Positions 51,479 through 53,457 of a DNA stretch of 53,457 nt are shown piece by piece. Every line of letters begins with the position of its first letter. Positions within the stretch are counted from its first letter, which is position 1. The position numbers and the translations under genes were made by a program. The DNA comes from Bacteroidota bacterium (GTDB taxonomy: Bacteria > Bacteroidota > Bacteroidia > Chitinophagales > Chitinophagaceae): the NCBI GenBank assembly GCA_018268105.1, contig JAFDXG010000184.1, positions 1 through 53,457 on the forward strand, written 5' to 3'. A model generated the notes under the pieces. That model did not search any database. It had not been told where the DNA came from and saw only the letters and a list, made by a program, of their open reading frames with translations.

Positions 51479-52705
51479 TTAGTTATCCTTATGGTTACTA
51501 CCAGGACGTCGTTTATAAAAATTTTTTTTCGATGAATCATTTCTTCGCTTTCTTCGTGGGGTATACTCTGGAGTTTCACCGAATGATTGCGGTATAGCGG
51601 GTTTCTCCACCTCTTTCCCGATTAAAGCTTCAATAGCGGCAAAACTGTTTTGCTCCTTTTCCCCAACCAGTGTCATAGCAATACCATCGGCTTCTGCTCT
51701 GGCAGTTCTGCCTATGCGGTGTACATAATCTTCACCATCTCTGGGAACATCATAATTTATGACCAGGTCAATCGTATCAATATCAATCCCACGACTCAGG
51801 ATATCAGTAGCAACCAGTACATTGATACGTCCTGCAGCAAAATTCAACAACATTGCTTCACGTTGAGATTGAGGAAGGTCGCTATGCATTTCTCCTGCAG
51901 CAAATCCGCTCTGCTTTAACAGGCGTGTTAGTGATTTTACATTTTGTTTCCTGCTGCAAAATATCAATGCGCTTTTATAATCTGTCTTTTCAAGCAGGTA
52001 TTTAATCAATGGAAGTTTCTGCGGTTCATATACCACAAATGCTTTTTGTACAATCTTATCAGGGGGGCGCGAAATAGCAATATTAATCTCTACCGGATCT
52101 TTAAGAATATTCTTAGCAAGGGTGCGTATACGTGGCGGCATCGTTGCTGAAAAAAGAAGGTTTTGCCTATGTTGAGGAAGAGCAGCAATTATCCGGTTTA
52201 TATCATCCATGAAACCCATATCAAGCATGCGGTCTGCTTCATCCAGTACCAAAAACTGAAGTCCCTTCATAGACACATAGCCCATATTGAGATGTGCTAT
52301 AAAACGCCCCGGTGTACATATAATAATATCGGCGCCCATTTGCAATGCCTTTCTTTCGCCAACAAAATTTTGTCCGTCATTACCTCCGTATATTGCCAGG
52401 GAACTGATATCCGTGAAATAAGCTAAACCCTCAAGGTGCTGTGCTATTTGTATAGCTAGTTCCCGTGTTGGCACAATTATCAAAGCTCTCACCGATCCGC
52501 TGGAATGGTGGGTGAGTAACCGGTTAATGACCGGCAACAGAAATGCTGCGGTTTTACCGGTACCTGTTTGAGCAGAAGCAATAATATCTTTTCCGGAAAG
52601 GATAGGAGGTATAACCTGTTCCTGCACAGGAGTAGCTACTTCATAGTTGCTTGCCTCAATGCCTTCCATAAGAGCAGGTTGAAAGTTGAATTCAGAAAAA
52701 AACAA
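51479..52705 (-). CDS. DEAD-box RNA helicase (RhlE-like)
   Basis: A 408-residue cytoplasmic RNA-unwinding ATPase. Q motif around residues 4-30, Walker A AQTGTGKT (45-52), Ia PTRELAIQ, II DEAD (155-158), III SAT (186-188), and VI HRIGRTAR. The C-terminal tail (TPRRKRRNDSSKKNFYKRRPGSNHKD) is short and basic, as in RhlE-type helicases used in ribosome assembly and RNA decay. It starts with TTG at 52705: the Q motif begins at once, and there is no suitable ATG upstream of it. It converges on the putative RNA genes. Confidence 0.9.
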   Translation of the reverse strand: MFFSEFNFQPALMEGIEASNYEVATPVQEQVIPPILSGKDIIASAQTGTGKTAAFLLPVINRLLTHHSSGSVRALIIVPTRELAIQIAQHLEGLAYFTDISSLAIYGGNDGQNFVGERKALQMGADIIICTPGRFIAHLNMGYVSMKGLQFLVLDEADRMLDMGFMDDINRIIAALPQHRQNLLFSATMPPRIRTLAKNILKDPVEINIAISRPPDKIVQKAFVVYEPQKLPLIKYLLEKTDYKSALIFCSRKQNVKSLTRLLKQSGFAAGEMHSDLPQSQREAMLLNFAAGRINVLVATDILSRGIDIDTIDLVINYDVPRDGEDYVHRIGRTARAEADGIAMTLVGEKEQNSFAAIEALIGKEVEKPAIPQSFGETPEYTPRRKRRNDSSKKNFYKRRPGSNHKDN

Positions 52706-52762
52706 ATGATGTTGAGTTTGGGTTAGAAAGTATCTGTTTTATAGCACGGTAAAGATATAGAT

Positions 52763-53230
52763 TTAATTCATTTTTTTGATTATACCGATCATCAGGTTGA
52801 TAATATATATCATTTGGGTAAAGAAAATCAAAATACCCAATGTAGGTAAAAGGGTAGATGTATTACCCAAGGCAACACCTGTTTCAGTAAGCTGATGCAG
52901 AGGATGTGCTTCGTTATTCATAATTTCTTTGAATAATACAACTGCCATTCCTATGGTAATTGCAGTTGTACTTATCACATGCAGCCAGGTTAAAAATGCA
53001 GAAAATAAAAAACGGTGGGTAATCAGGTACAGCAGCCATGTAAGGAGGAGCAGCATTGCTATTGCCCGAAGCATAAAAACCGAACTATGTAAAAGAAGGT
53101 CATCGTAATACCTGTTATCACCGTTTTTTGTATGAGAAACAAGACTAAACAATATACAAAGCACAGCCATTATGAACAACAGGTGATATGGTTTAAATTT
53201 CAAAGGCTTCACACTGCGAAGAAAAAACAA
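52763..53230 (-). CDS. Small four-helix inner-membrane protein, function unknown
   Basis: A 155-residue (if TTG 53230 is used) hydrophobic protein with about four membrane helices (PYHLLFIMAVLCILFSLVSH, then FMLRAIAMLLLLTWLLYLIT, and two more). The pattern of a histidine before helix 2 (LLLHSSVFMLR) and after helix 3 (TWLHVISTT) recalls small heme-copper-oxidase-subunit-I-like proteins of this phylum, but this is only a resemblance. The start is uncertain: GTG 53212 is an alternative. It lies between fusA (terminator in between) and the helicase gene on the same strand. Confidence 0.6.
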   Translation of the reverse strand: MFFLRSVKPLKFKPYHLLFIMAVLCILFSLVSHTKNGDNRYYDDLLLHSSVFMLRAIAMLLLLTWLLYLITHRFLFSAFLTWLHVISTTAITIGMAVVLFKEIMNNEAHPLHQLTETGVALGNTSTLLPTLGILIFFTQMIYIINLMIGIIKKMN

Positions 53231-53242
53231 TCAGGTTATAAA

Positions 53243-53275
53243 AACAAAACCCGGTTTGTTTGCGGCAAACCGGGT
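53243..53275 (-). terminator. Intrinsic terminator of fusA
   Basis: On the minus strand, ACCCGGTTTG and CAAACCGGGT pair perfectly around a seven-base loop and are followed by TTTTGTTTTT. Confidence 0.92.
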
Positions 53276-53337
53276 CAGTATTATTACAATGAAAGAGCAT
53301 TGCTTTTGTAAATATTAATAAGTGCCCACTTTTTTTA

Positions 53338-53457
53338 TTAAGCAGTCACTTTCCCTTTCACTTTTGCTATCACTTCTTCTGAGATATTGTTTGGAGCAGG
53401 ATTATAGTGACTAAATTCCATAGTAGAAGTGGCACGTCCGGACGTAAGCGACCTGAG
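53338..53457 (-). CDS. fusA: Elongation factor G, C-terminal end (partial)
   Basis: Only the last 39 residues are in the window; the stop is TAA at 53338-53340 on the minus strand. [20 protein letters not shown] followed by [19 protein letters not shown] is the highly conserved domain V end of the translocation GTPase EF-G. Bacteroidota often have more than one EF-G gene, and this short end does not decide which one it is. Followed by a strong terminator. Confidence 0.9.
   Translation of the reverse strand, partial: LRSLTSGRATSTMEFSHYNPAPNNISEEVIAKVKGKVTA

Overview
The window is chromosomal DNA from a member of the Bacteroidota, most likely of the Chitinophagaceae type. Four things point there. 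Several genes carry the phylum's TAnnTTTG -7 promoter box. Characteristic families are present: DUF4412/GLPGLI-like, PorV/PorQ-like and helix-hairpin-helix/beta-barrel outer-membrane proteins, and large alpha-2-macroglobulins. Many proteins have signal peptides ending in AQ. Intergenic spaces hold short simple repeats of a kind common in these genomes. No phage, plasmid, transposase or CRISPR gene was seen.

Layout. 1-5260 (mainly + strand): the end of an MFS transporter, a heptosyltransferase-like GT9 enzyme, tRNA-Cys on the minus strand, a nucleoside phosphorylase, dapF, a CorA magnesium channel and a Nudix hydrolase. 5349-10953 (minus): the leucine pathway in the order leuC, leuD, leuA-like, leuB. 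It is interrupted between leuA and leuB by a four-helix-bundle (23S rRNA IVP/Avd-like) gene tightly bracketed by heptanucleotide arrays. 11160-14621 (plus): a small membrane protein that seems frameshifted, a 42-residue membrane peptide with a terminator, and an overlapping PorV-like plus HhH/beta-barrel outer-membrane pair. 14741-25915 (minus): a lipoprotein alpha-2-macroglobulin, an alpha/beta hydrolase, an S9 peptidase and an S8 subtilase lipoprotein. 26231-30487 (plus): an Asp-box propeller protein, a glutamine-amidotransferase/ATP-grasp pair and a DUF4412-like secreted protein. 30540-34285: trmH divergent from an AsmA-like protein. 34620-40757: four sulfatases in a row. 41158-42896 (minus): grpE-dnaJ. 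43178-50632 (plus): an RlmI-type methyltransferase and a second, larger alpha-2-macroglobulin. 50633-51478: no protein gene, but two diverged copies of what looks like a small structured RNA gene. 51479-53457 (minus): a DEAD-box helicase, a small membrane protein and the C-terminus of elongation factor G.

How the genes work together. The leu genes form one pathway block. The four sulfatases look like an operon for desulfating complex polysaccharides, although neither a sulfatase maturase nor SusCD genes lie in the window. The amidotransferase and ATP-grasp genes are only 31 bases apart and probably act together on an unknown substrate. grpE and dnaJ form a chaperone operon.

The most interesting unexplained structure is the tandem pair of putative RNA genes at 50731-51466. 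The copies share an 80-base upstream region without net length change and an identical 19-base block. Each has a hairpin with conserved loop but compensating stem changes, and each ends in a terminator. Next in interest are the heptamer arrays around the four-helix-bundle gene and the amidotransferase/ATP-grasp pair. All assignments come from reading the sequence; no database or folding program was run.
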